From the NCBI RefSeq assembly GCF_039535785.1, contig NZ_BAAAXV010000009.1, forward strand, positions 1,674,001 to 1,738,000: a stretch of DNA of 64,000 nt, given 5' to 3'. The notes under the pieces are model-generated. The model was not told the DNA's origin, did not search any database, and worked only from the letters and a program-made list of their open reading frames with translations. The first letter of the stretch is position 1. The number at the start of each line of letters is the position of its first letter. The position numbers and the translations under genes are program-made. This document shows, in pieces, positions 40,805 through 48,895 of the stretch. This DNA comes from Nonomuraea helvata. Its GTDB lineage: Bacteria > Actinomycetota > Actinomycetes > Streptosporangiales > Streptosporangiaceae.

Positions 40805-43600
40805 GTGACAGTGACCGCAGTGCTGGACATTTCTCCTCGGGAAGCCGAGGTACTGGAGCTGGTCAGGGCCCATCTCAGCAACGCCGAGATCGCGGCACGA
40901 CTGTGCATCTCCGTGCGTACCGTGGAGAGTCACGTCTCCTCGCTGCTGCGCAAGCTGGAGGTGCCGGATCGACGGGCGCTCGCCCAGCGTGCGCCCGAGC
41001 CGGTCGGCACCGGCCCGTCTCGCCCGGCACCGGTGCTCCCGGCCCCGCTGACCTCGTTCATCGGCCGGGTGAGCGAGCGGGCCGTACTCACCGAGATGCT
41101 CAAGGAGCACCGCCAGGTGACCGCGGTCGGTCCCGGCGGCGTGGGCAAGACCCGGCTCGCGCTGGCGGTGGCCGCGGAAGCGGCCGGCGAGTACTCCGAC
41201 GGGGTGTGGTTCGTCGACCTCGTCCCGGTCACCGACGCGGGCATGGTCGCGGCCGCGGTCGCCGGTGCGCTCGGCCTCGGTGAGCAGCCCGGCCATGGCA
41301 TGACCGAGTCCGTGCTCGCCGCGCTGGCCGACCGTCATACCTTGCTGGTGCTGGACAACTGCGAGCAAGTGGTGGACGGGGTGGCGCTGTTTCTCGAGCG
41401 GCTGCTGGCGACGTGCCCTCGAGTGACGGTGCTGGCGACCAGCCGGGCCCGGTTGATGGTGCCGTTCGAACGGGTGTATCCGGTCCCGCCGCTGTCGCTG
41501 GCCGTCGACGGCGAATCGGACGCGGTCGCGTTGTTCATGGAACGGGCGACGGCGGTCGGCTGGCCGCTGGACCCTCCACTGTTCGAGCACATCGCCGAGA
41601 TCTGCGAGCGGCTGGACGGAATGGCGCTGGCGATCGAGCTGGCCGCCGCCCGGTATCCCACCCTCGGACTGGATGGCATCACCACTGCCCTGTCCCACCC
41701 GCTCCGGATGCTCACCGGCGGCTCCCGGGCCGAAGACCGGCATCGCTCGGTACGGGCGGCGCTGGACTGGAGCCACGCCCTGCTGGAGCCGGCCGACCGG
41801 GCGCTGCTGCGCCAGGTGTCGGTGTTCGTGGCGCCGTTCACCGCTGCCGCGGCGGCGGAGGTGTCCGGGTCCGAGGAAGGTCTGGTCGCCGACGGGCTGG
41901 CCCGGCTGGCCGAACAGAGCCTGCTGGTGGTGACGGCCTGCCCGAGCGGGACCGGGTACCGGGCGTTGGAGACCATCAGGCAGTACGGGAAGGAACGGCT
42001 CACCGAGGCCGGTGAGCTGGCCGAGACCCGATCCCGCCACCTTCGCTGGTGCCTGGCCGAGGCCGCCGGCCTGGCGGTGGTGGGAGCGGACTGGCGGGCC
42101 CGGTTCGACGCGGTCGCGGACGACCTCCGCGCCGCCCTGGCGTGGGCGGCCGACCAGCCGGAGCAGCGCGCGGATGCCCGCCGCCTCGCCCGGCACCTGG
42201 CGGAGCTGACGTTCACCCGTCACCTGGTCGGCGAGTCCCAGGGGCGTTATGAGCAGGCCGCCGCGCTCGCCGACGATCCCGCCGCCACCGCGTCGATGCT
42301 CCGGCATGCTGCGGCCGTGGCCGGCTGCCGGATGCGCGGTGATGACATGTACCGCCTGCATCTCGCGGCCGCGGAAGCCGCCCGCCGCGCCGGGGACACC
42401 GCCGTCGCCGCCTGTGACCTGGCGACCATCGCCACCAACGCGTACCGGTTCGCGAGCAAGTTCGCCAGGAAGCTGCCTGCGGAGGAGACGGCCGCGCTCA
42501 TCGCCCAGGCGCGGGAACTGGCCGGCGCGGACCCGGCGGCACAGGCCGCGGTGGCGTTGGCCGAGGCCGCGCGGGAGCTCAACGACGCGATCGGCGCCGC
42601 CCACGGCCAGCCCGACGACTCCGGACCGGAGAAGATCGCCCGCGCCGAACGGGCCGTCGAACTGACCCACCGTGCGGGTGATCCGCTCGCCGAATCCGCC
42701 GCGCTCGATGTGCTGACCGGCGCCCTGAGCTGGGCCGGTGACGCGTTCGCCGCCGCCGCCACGGCCCGGCGCCGGATCGCGCTGCTGTCGTCCGCACCGA
42801 ACACGCCGGCCGCCACCCACGAGCTGATCGAGGCGCTCGGCGAGGCCGCCGAGGCCGGCCTCGGCACCGGCGATCTACCCGGGGCTCGCCGGTGGGCACG
42901 GCAACTCGCCGATCATCCGTTGCTGGCCGAGGTCGGCCACCGCGCCACGAGCTGGCTGCTGGTCGCCGACGCGCTGGCGGGCAACGTCGACCAGGTGCTC
43001 AGCGGCAGCATCCGGTTCCTCGACGCGTGGCGGCGGGCCGGCAGCCCTCCCACGTCAGCCCTCGGCCCGGCGGTGGCCGCGGTGGTGATGATCCACAGCC
43101 TCCGCGACGACCACGACGCGCGGCGCGAGTGGGGGACGGTCCTGGACCAGTTCGGCACCACGCCGGAACATGCCTACGGCTACGGCGCGGTCTTCGACGC
43201 GATGCTGCTGCTCCACCACGGGCAGGCATCGGAGGCTCTGGAGCGGATGGCCTCTGAGGCCGGCGAGGTGTGGAAATGGGTCACCTGGATCTGGCTCCAC
43301 TGGTACGTGGCGCTGCGCTCGGAGGCCACCGTGCTCGCCGGGAGCATCGACGCGCGCGCCCGTCTGGCCGACGCCCGGACCGTCACGGCCGGCAACCCGG
43401 TCGCCCGTGCCATCGTGGAGCGTGCCGAAGCCCTGCTCGACAACGACCGGGAGCGACTGCTCGCCACGGCGGACGTCTTCGACGCCGCCGGCTGCCGGTA
43501 CCAGTCGGCACGGACCCTGGTGCTCGCGGGCGGTGACCATGCCGCCCGCGGCGCCGCCGCTCTTGCCGAGCTCGGCCTCACCCCGATGGCCCTGACCTGA
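40805..43600 (+). CDS. LuxR-type regulator with N-terminal HTH and NB-ARC/TPR domains
   Basis: Starting at GTG 40805 (931 residues), the HTH comes first at about residues 8-70 (SPREAEVLELVRAHLSNAEI, AARLCISVRTVESHVSSLLR). It is followed by a nucleotide-binding domain with Walker A VGPGGVGKTRL (~110) and Walker B TLLVLDNCEQV, GLPL-like LDGMALAIELAAARY, and ~500 residues of TPR-like helices. Most LAL proteins carry the LuxR HTH at the C-terminus, so this reversed order marks a different subgroup. The longer frame to 40718 adds only shadow sequence. It is divergent from the VOC operon and may control it. Confidence 0.85.
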   Translation: MTVTAVLDISPREAEVLELVRAHLSNAEIAARLCISVRTVESHVSSLLRKLEVPDRRALAQRAPEPVGTGPSRPAPVLPAPLTSFIGRVSERAVLTEMLKEHRQVTAVGPGGVGKTRLALAVAAEAAGEYSDGVWFVDLVPVTDAGMVAAAVAGALGLGEQPGHGMTESVLAALADRHTLLVLDNCEQVVDGVALFLERLLATCPRVTVLATSRARLMVPFERVYPVPPLSLAVDGESDAVALFMERATAVGWPLDPPLFEHIAEICERLDGMALAIELAAARYPTLGLDGITTALSHPLRMLTGGSRAEDRHRSVRAALDWSHALLEPADRALLRQVSVFVAPFTAAAAAEVSGSEEGLVADGLARLAEQSLLVVTACPSGTGYRALETIRQYGKERLTEAGELAETRSRHLRWCLAEAAGLAVVGADWRARFDAVADDLRAALAWAADQPEQRADARRLARHLAELTFTRHLVGESQGRYEQAAALADDPAATASMLRHAAAVAGCRMRGDDMYRLHLAAAEAARRAGDTAVAACDLATIATNAYRFASKFARKLPAEETAALIAQARELAGADPAAQAAVALAEAARELNDAIGAAHGQPDDSGPEKIARAERAVELTHRAGDPLAESAALDVLTGALSWAGDAFAAAATARRRIALLSSAPNTPAATHELIEALGEAAEAGLGTGDLPGARRWARQLADHPLLAEVGHRATSWLLVADALAGNVDQVLSGSIRFLDAWRRAGSPPTSALGPAVAAVVMIHSLRDDHDARREWGTVLDQFGTTPEHAYGYGAVFDAMLLLHHGQASEALERMASEAGEVWKWVTWIWLHWYVALRSEATVLAGSIDARARLADARTVTAGNPVARAIVERAEALLDNDRERLLATADVFDAAGCRYQSARTLVLAGGDHAARGAAALAELGLTPMALT

Positions 43601-43644
43601 CCTCTTGAAGCGGATGGATTGCGCTTCATGGCGCATACCGCTAA

Positions 43645-43664
43645 CTTGGAATGGTCGTTCCAAG
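43645..43664. promoter_or_regulatory. TetR operator candidate
   Basis: CTTGGAA-TGGTCG-TTCCAAG, perfect 7-bp arms with a 6-nt spacer, sits 15 bp before the TetR ATG at 43680 and overlaps its expected promoter. This length and symmetry suit a TetR dimer. Confidence 0.6.
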
Positions 43665-43679
43665 ATAGGAGGTCGGCGG

Positions 43680-44279
43680 ATGCCGGACGTCAAGCACTTC
43701 GATCCCGACGTGGCGTTGGACCAGGTGGTGCGCCTGTTCTGGGAACGCGGCGCCGATGTCACCGGCATCGCCGAGGTCACGCAGGCCACCGGGCTGAGCC
43801 GCTCCAGCCTGTATGCGACCTTCGGGGGCAAGGAGCGGCTGCAGGCCGCCGCGCTGCGCCGCTACCTGGAGCGGCAGTCACGGCCGGTGTTCGACGCGCT
43901 GGCCGCCGACGAACGTGGCCTGCCTGCTGTCGCCGGCTTCTTCGAGCGACTGGTGGCGGCACGCTGCACCGGTGAGCACGCCCGCTGGGGCTGCCTGGTC
44001 ACCAACACGCACACCGGCGCCGCCCGCGAGGCTCCCGAGGTCCGGCAGGTCCTGGATGCCCACCACGCCGCCCTGCGAGCGGCGATGCGCGCCGCGCTGG
44101 AGGCGGCACGCAATCGCGGTCAAGTACGGCCCGGAACGGACCTGGAGGCGGGCGCGGAGACGCTGGCGCTGCTGGCCTACGGGGTCAACCTGCGCTCGCG
44201 GGCCGGAGCCGACGCGGCCGGGCTGCTGGCGGGCGTCCGCGCCGTACTGGATGGTTTCACCCACACCGAGGAGAGATGA
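43680..44279 (+). CDS. TetR-family regulator
   Basis: ATG 43680 with AGGAGG upstream gives 199 residues. The HTH is GIAEVTQATGLSRSSLYATF at ~residues 25-48; the C-terminal part carries WGCLVTNTHTGAAREAPEVR typical of the AcrR/TetR_C-type effector domain. Its TGA overlaps the ATG of the CMD gene (ATGA), so the pair is a single transcript. It likely represses itself and the CMD gene through the palindrome at 43645. Confidence 0.9.
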   Translation: MPDVKHFDPDVALDQVVRLFWERGADVTGIAEVTQATGLSRSSLYATFGGKERLQAAALRRYLERQSRPVFDALAADERGLPAVAGFFERLVAARCTGEHARWGCLVTNTHTGAAREAPEVRQVLDAHHAALRAAMRAALEAARNRGQVRPGTDLEAGAETLALLAYGVNLRSRAGADAAGLLAGVRAVLDGFTHTEER

Positions 44280-44842
44280 TGATCGATTTCCGTGTCTACA
44301 ACGAGAGCGACGCCCCCGAGGCGGCCCGCCCGATGCTGGAGGCCGCCAAGAAGCGCATGGGGTTCGTGACCACGCTGAACGGCGTGATGGCCGAATCGCC
44401 CGAGCTGCTGGCCGGCTACAACGCCCTGGCCGAGCAGTTCGGCAAGTCCTCCCTGCCCGGACCGGCCAAGCACGTGGTGTGGATCACCGCCAGCGTGGAG
44501 AACGGCTGCGAGTACTGCGTGGCCGCGCACTCCACCCTGGCGTTGCGCGCCCGCGTCCCGGCCGATGTGGTCGAGGCCCTACGGACGGGCAAGCCGCTGC
44601 CGGACGCCGCGCTGGAGGCGGCCCGGCGCCTCACCCAGGTGATGGTCGCCCAGCGCGGCTGGGTGGACGACGCGGAGATCGAGGCGTTCCTGGCCGCCGG
44701 CTACACGCGTCGCCACGTGCTCGACATCGTCCTCGGCGTGGGGATGAAGACGCTGTCGAACTACACCAACCACATCGCCCACACCCCGCTGGACCCGGCC
44801 TGGCAGGGCCAGGAATGGACCCGCGATCAGCCACAGGTCTGA
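44276..44842 (+). CDS. Carboxymuconolactone decarboxylase family (AhpD-like) protein
   Basis: The 188-residue protein has the CMD core with the redox pair NGCEYCVAAHSTLALRAR at about residues 80-97, preceded by GPAKHVVWITASVE. AhpD-type proteins reduce peroxides through the CxxC and a lipoamide or thioredoxin partner. It is translationally coupled to the TetR regulator. GAGGAGAG precedes the ATG at 44276; the in-frame ATG at 44279 is equally possible. Confidence 0.88.
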   Translation: MMIDFRVYNESDAPEAARPMLEAAKKRMGFVTTLNGVMAESPELLAGYNALAEQFGKSSLPGPAKHVVWITASVENGCEYCVAAHSTLALRARVPADVVEALRTGKPLPDAALEAARRLTQVMVAQRGWVDDAEIEAFLAAGYTRRHVLDIVLGVGMKTLSNYTNHIAHTPLDPAWQGQEWTRDQPQV

Positions 44843-44899
44843 GTCTGATCCCGCGTCCGTCTCCGGGCGGCCTCGGCGGCGTCCTGCTCCGGTCGCACC

Positions 44900-45325
44900 T
44901 CAGGCGGCCTTCGCGTTGATGGCGACCGAGATGTTGCCGCGGGTCGCCTTGGAGTACGGGCAGATCCGGTGGGCCGCGGCGCCGAGCTCGTGAGCCGTCT
45001 GCTGGTCCACGCCTCCGAGCTCCAGGTTGAGCACGGCGCTGAGGCCGAACTCGCCGTCGTCGCCGTGGTGCAGGGTCACCTCCGCCGTGATGGCCGTGCT
45101 GGTCAGCCTGATCTTGCGTTGCGCCGCCGCCCTTCTGACGGCGCCCAGGAAGCAGGCGCCCCAGCCCGCGGCGAACAACTGCTCGGGGTTGGTGGCCCCG
45201 CCCGCTCCCCCGAACGCCTGCGGGATGGCGAGCGTGGTGTCGAGGAGACCGTCGTCGGCCTGGATCCGGCCTCCGTTGCGGCCTTCCCCCGTGACGGTGA
45301 CGACCCCGGTGTAGCTGGCAGCCAT
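44900..45325 (-). CDS. ohr: Organic hydroperoxide resistance protein (OsmC/Ohr)
   Basis: ATG 45325 gives 141 residues with the two Ohr cysteines: GWGACFLGAVRRAA (Cys ~57) and RICPYSKATRGNISV (Cys ~123). The TVTGEGRNGGRIQADDGLLD start and DTTLAIPQAFGGAGGATNPE region match Ohr. The enzyme reduces organic hydroperoxides with lipoyl-dependent reductase. A pair of inverted repeats lies in its promoter. No ohrR gene is seen next to it, so its regulator is elsewhere or is the TetR/CMD unit nearby. Confidence 0.9.
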   Translation of the reverse strand: MAASYTGVVTVTGEGRNGGRIQADDGLLDTTLAIPQAFGGAGGATNPEQLFAAGWGACFLGAVRRAAAQRKIRLTSTAITAEVTLHHGDDGEFGLSAVLNLELGGVDQQTAHELGAAAHRICPYSKATRGNISVAINAKAA

Positions 45326-45373
45326 GGCTCTTCCCTTCTGAGCAGGTGAAAACAGGCCCGGGAACACATCTCG

Positions 45374-45441
45374 CGTCACCGGTTCAACTGGTGACGATAT
45401 TGGCAGCCAATGCGTCACCGGTCAAGCCGGTGACGCATTGG
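45374..45441. promoter_or_regulatory. Two inverted repeats in ohr promoter; one 15-bp perfect hairpin
   Basis: CGTCACC ... TGGTGACG at 45374-45395 has near-perfect arms around GGTTCAAC. CCAATGCGTCACCGG and its exact complement CCGGTGACGCATTGG at 45407-45441 enclose TCAAG. Both share the GTCACCGGT core. They lie ~50-115 bp upstream of the ohr start and overlap the end of the deleted ABC-F gene. Confidence 0.6.
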
Positions 45442-45786
45442 CGGTTACGCCAGGCGAGGTGGTGGCCCTGCCAGCGGGCGCGCAACCAGCGGTCGTGGCT
45501 GGCGATCACGATCGCGCCTGGCCCGTCGGCGCCCAGGGCCTCTTCCAGCTCGTCGGACAGGCGGGGGGAGAGGTGGTTGGTGGGCTCGTCGAGCAGGAGC
45601 ACCTCGGGTGGATCGCCCACCAGCAGTCGCTCCGGCCCGCAGTCTCAGCAGGGTGGACTTGCCCGCACCGTTCTCGCCGATCAGCCCGATCCGGTGGCCG
45701 GGCGCGGCGGTGAGCGAGACGCCGTCGAGCACGCGCCGCGCGCTCAGCGTCCGTACGAGATCGCGGGCGAGCAGCACATCACTCAC
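45384..45786 (-). pseudogene. ABC-F ATPase, internally deleted
   Basis: GTG 45786 overlaps the preceding ABC-F stop by 8 nt (GTGAGTGA). The start MSDVLLARDLVRTLSARRVL, LIGENGAGKSTLL (Walker A) is a normal ABC-F N-terminus. Within ~25 codons the frame jumps to VGDPPEVLLLDEPTNHLSPR and VIASHDRWLRARWQ, the C-terminal Walker B of the second NBD. The intervening ~350 residues are gone and the frame changes, so the protein cannot be made whole. It is a relic of a second ABC-F translation factor or antibiotic-resistance gene. Confidence 0.75.
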
Positions 45787-47404
45787 CGGCGGGTCCACCG
45801 GTCTCCAGCAGCCGCCCGCCGGACACCTCCAGCCGGCGCTCCACCTTGATCTCCGCGAGGAACCGCTCGTCGTGGCTGACCACCACGAAGGCCCCCTCGT
45901 ACGCGCCGAGCGCGCTCTCCAGCTGCCCCACGCTGACCAGGTCGAGGTTGTTCGTGGGCTCGTCGAGCAGCAGGAGCTGGGGCGCAGGCTCGGCGCACAA
46001 CACGCAGGCCAGCGTGGCGCGCAGCCGTTCGCCGCCCGACAGCACACCCACCGGCAGGTGCGCACGCGCGCCACGGAACAGGAAGCGGGCCAGCAGGTTC
46101 ATCCGCTCCGCCGCCGGCATGCCGGGGGCGAACGCGGCCAGGTTCTCGGCCACGGTGCGCTCGACGTCGAGCAGGTCGAGCCGCTGCGACAGGTAGGCGA
46201 CCCGGCCGTCGGCCCGCCTGGTCGTGCCGCCGTCGGGCTCCAGGTCGCCGCTGATCAGGCGCAGCAGGGTGGACTTGCCCGCGCCGTTGGGGCCGGTCAG
46301 CGCGATCCGCTCCGGTCCGCGGACGGTCAGGTCGATGCCCGGCTCGGCGAACAGGCCGCGGGCCTGAAGGCGCTCCCCGTGGAAGACCGTGCGGCCGGCG
46401 GGCACATTCGTGCCCGGCAGGTCCAGCGCGATCTTCTGGTCGTCGCGCAGCGCCCGCCCGGCCTCGTCGAGCCTGGCCTTGGCGTCGCTGACGCGGGCGG
46501 CGTGCATCTGGCCCGCCCGCCCGGCCGACTCCTGCGCGCCGCGCTTCATGTTCCCGGCGAAGATCCGCGGCAGGCCGGCGCTCTTGAGGTTGCGGGCGGC
46601 GGTGCCGGCCCGGCGCTCGGCGCGCTCGCGGGCCTGCTGCATCTCCCGCTTCTCGCGCTTGAGCTCCTGCTCGGCGCTGCGCACGTTGCGTTCGGCGGCC
46701 TCCTGCTCGGTACGCACGGCCTCCTCGTACGCGGTGAAGCCGCCGCCGTAGAAGCGGACCTCGCCCCGGTCGAGCTCGGCGATGCGGTCCATGCGGTCGA
46801 GCAGGGCCCGGTCGTGACTGACCACGAGCAGGCAGCCGTTCCAGTCGCCGAGCACGTCGTGGAGCCTGCGGCGCGCGCCGAGGTCGAGGTTGTTCGTCGG
46901 CTCGTCGAGCAGCAGGACGTCGGGCCGCTTGAGGAGTTGGGCTGCCAGTCCGAGCGAGACGACCTGGCCGCCGCTCAGCGTGGCCAGCGTGCGGTTGAAC
47001 GCGAGCTCGCCGAGTCCGAGCCGGTCGAGCTGGGCACGGGTGCGCTCCTCGATGTCCCAGTCGTTGCCGATGGTGGTGAAGTGCTCCTCGGCGGCGTCGC
47101 CCGACTCGATGGCGTCCAGCGCGGCGATCACCGGGGCGATGCCGAGGACCTCGGCCACGGTCAGGTCGCCGGTGAGGGGCAGGCTCTGCGGCAGGTAGCC
47201 GAGCACGCCCTCGACGGAGACGCTGCCGCCACGGGGCCGGTGTTCGCCGGCGATCAGCTTGAGCAGCGTGCTCTTTCCCGCGCCGTTCGGGGCGACGAGA
47301 CCGGTACGGCCGCCGCCCACGGTGAAGGACAGATCGCTGAAGACGGGCGTGTCATCAGGCCAGGAGAAGGACAGGTCGGAACAGACGATGAAAGCAGCGG
47401 ACAT
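45779..47404 (-). CDS. ABC-F subfamily ATPase (antibiotic-resistance/translation type)
   Basis: ATG 47404 gives 541 residues with two ABC domains and no membrane helices. NBD1 carries Walker A VAPNGAGKSTLLKL, signature TLSGGQVVSLGLAAQLL and DEPTNNLDL. A charged linker (EQELKREKREMQQARERAER) between domains resembles the ribosome-reaching ARD. NBD2 carries GPNGAGKSTLLRL, LSGGERLRATLACVLC and LLLDEPTNNLDLVS. Such proteins displace drugs from the ribosome or act as translation factors (Etta/VmlR-type). It is preceded by a leader with a short peptide ORF and followed by a deleted second copy. Confidence 0.9.
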   Translation of the reverse strand: MSAAFIVCSDLSFSWPDDTPVFSDLSFTVGGGRTGLVAPNGAGKSTLLKLIAGEHRPRGGSVSVEGVLGYLPQSLPLTGDLTVAEVLGIAPVIAALDAIESGDAAEEHFTTIGNDWDIEERTRAQLDRLGLGELAFNRTLATLSGGQVVSLGLAAQLLKRPDVLLLDEPTNNLDLGARRRLHDVLGDWNGCLLVVSHDRALLDRMDRIAELDRGEVRFYGGGFTAYEEAVRTEQEAAERNVRSAEQELKREKREMQQARERAERRAGTAARNLKSAGLPRIFAGNMKRGAQESAGRAGQMHAARVSDAKARLDEAGRALRDDQKIALDLPGTNVPAGRTVFHGERLQARGLFAEPGIDLTVRGPERIALTGPNGAGKSTLLRLISGDLEPDGGTTRRADGRVAYLSQRLDLLDVERTVAENLAAFAPGMPAAERMNLLARFLFRGARAHLPVGVLSGGERLRATLACVLCAEPAPQLLLLDEPTNNLDLVSVGQLESALGAYEGAFVVVSHDERFLAEIKVERRLEVSGGRLLETGGPAGE

Positions 47405-47538
47405 GCGAGAAGACCTCGTACGAGAACGCGGGCGCGCCGAAGCCGCCCGGCAAAGGGGACAGGGATTCGGGGAACGACGACCAGAGGCCACGTCGGCGGC
47501 GGTCATGTGCGCCTGCCGGGGCCGGTCAATCTCCGGTA

Positions 47539-47568
47539 TCACCCGGAAATGTCGTCGTCACCTGCCAT
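47539..47568 (-). CDS. Leader-peptide ORF upstream of ABC-F
   Basis: ATG 47568 to TGA 47539-47541 encodes the 9-residue peptide MAGDDDISG. AGGAG lies 8 nt before the ATG. A TATGGT -10-like box (47605-47610, minus strand) lies just upstream, so the leader of ~195 nt would be translated. Ribosome-targeting resistance genes of this type are often controlled by attenuation on such leader ORFs; the matching stem-loops were not resolved by eye. Confidence 0.45.
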   Translation of the reverse strand: MAGDDDISG

Positions 47569-47638
47569 GTCTGGTCTCCTGGCTTCCGATCTCAAGGGCC
47601 TTACACCATAGCAGCCCGGCGTGCGGGCTACCGCGCGG

Positions 47639-48190
47639 TCAGCGCGCCTGCGGAGTGCCGACGCCCCGCAGCAGTGTGTCGACCACGACGTCGGCGGCCT
47701 GCGCGGCGCTCAGCTCGGACAGGTCCTCGGCGGCGTGCTCCATCAGCGGCGACAGGACCGCGGCCACCCAGCCGGGCGGCAGGTCGGAGCGGAGCAGGCC
47801 CTCGTCGGTGGCGCGCTGCAAAAAGGCGTCGACCTCGTCGATCAGGCGGCGGCGGCGCTCGCGGAGCGTGACCTCGCGGAGCATGCGGCTCGTCTCCACG
47901 GGCCATTCGCGGTTGACGGCGATGATGCCTTCGACGTAGCGATGCAGCGCGACCGCGACCGGGGCCTCGCGTAGCCTGGCGGCCTCGACGGCCTCCTCGA
48001 CCGCGTCGTAGCGTGCCGTGTAGACGGCGGCCATGAGGTCTTCGCGGGAGGCGAAGCGGCGGTAGACCGTGCGGCGGTCCACTCCTGCCGCGGCGGCGAT
48101 GGCGGCGATGGTCGCCGAGGGGTCGTCGGCGAGCATGCGGGCGCCCGTGCTCAGGACGCGTTCCAGGTTGCGTGTCGCGTCTGCTCTCAC
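47639..48190 (-). CDS. TetR-family regulator
   Basis: The 183-residue protein has the TetR HTH at ~20-55 (TIAAIAAAAGVDRRTVYRRF, ASREDLMAAVYTARYDAVEE) and a helical effector domain. It ends just before the ABC-F leader, on the same strand, separated by ~40 bp with a small AGCCCG/CGGGCT hairpin. It could regulate either the ABC-F genes or the decayed hydrolase genes that follow. Confidence 0.85.
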   Translation of the reverse strand: MRADATRNLERVLSTGARMLADDPSATIAAIAAAAGVDRRTVYRRFASREDLMAAVYTARYDAVEEAVEAARLREAPVAVALHRYVEGIIAVNREWPVETSRMLREVTLRERRRRLIDEVDAFLQRATDEGLLRSDLPPGWVAAVLSPLMEHAAEDLSELSAAQAADVVVDTLLRGVGTPQAR

Positions 48191-48214
48191 GCGCCCAAGA
48201 TACGTGAGCCCCCT

Positions 48215-48328
48215 TCACCACTTCGACGGCCCGGTGCGCACTTCCCGTTCGGCCAGCCACACCAGCACGTGGTCGGCGACCGCCCGCCAGCCGCCGTCGA
48301 TGACCGGCGAATGGGCCCGGTCCGGGAA
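48215..48328 (-). pseudogene. Alpha/beta-hydrolase C-terminal fragment
   Basis: The last 37 codons read FPDRAHSPVIDGGWRAVADH, then VLVWLAERE, the C-terminal helix with the catalytic His of an alpha/beta hydrolase (AHSPVI). The nucleophile and oxyanion parts are absent, and the upstream codons are unrelated. It is a 3' relic, facing opposite to the fragment at 48330. Confidence 0.55.
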
Positions 48329-48329
48329 C

Positions 48330-48716
48330 TGCTTGAGGCTGCTGGTGGCCGTCGAGTCGCCGTTCACCCTCCCCGACGGCATGGCGGGAACCGACCTGTA
48401 CATCAAGCCGGGCAAGTTCCACCACCAGTTCGCCGCCGACGTACCCGCCGGCACCGCGGCCCTCATGGCCGCCACCCAACGGCCCATCGCCCGGGCCGGC
48501 CTGGAGGAGAAGACCGAGACCGCCGCCTGGAAGGCCAAGCCCACCTGGGCCGTCATCACGACCCAGGACCTCAACATCCCTGCCGAGGTCCAGCGCTACA
48601 TGGCCAAGCGCGCCCACGCGCACTCCATCGAAGTACGCGCCTCCCACTCCGTCGCCGTCTCCCAGTCCAAGACCGTGGCCGGCGTCATCGAGAAGGCCGC
48701 CCGAGCCACCCGATAG
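48330..48716 (+). pseudogene. Alpha/beta-hydrolase C-terminal half, second relic
   Basis: In frame to TAG at 48716, the translation GTDLYIKPGKFHHQFAADVP, LMAATQRPIARAGLEEKTE, WAVITTQDLNIPAEVQRYMA and VRASHSVAVSQSKTVAGVIE is the C-terminal ~125 residues of a hydrolase of the DUF/lysophospholipase-like type. This segment includes the Asp (TTQDLNIP) and His (SHSVAVS). The N-terminal lid and Ser-nucleophile elbow are missing. The junction near 48330 points at a deletion/inversion with the fragment on the other strand. Confidence 0.6.
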
Positions 48717-48895
48717 CCCCACGACACGGAAGAAGGATGTCCCCGCCCCCACCATCAGCGAGGCGCGGCTACGGCTGCTCGAGACATACCGGGGCCAGCA
48801 CCACCAGAGACATCTGTCACATAAATGAGTATATTAACTCTCCAAGTGCTACATTGATGAGACAATTACCGGGAGCATTGATCGAAGGAACACCC

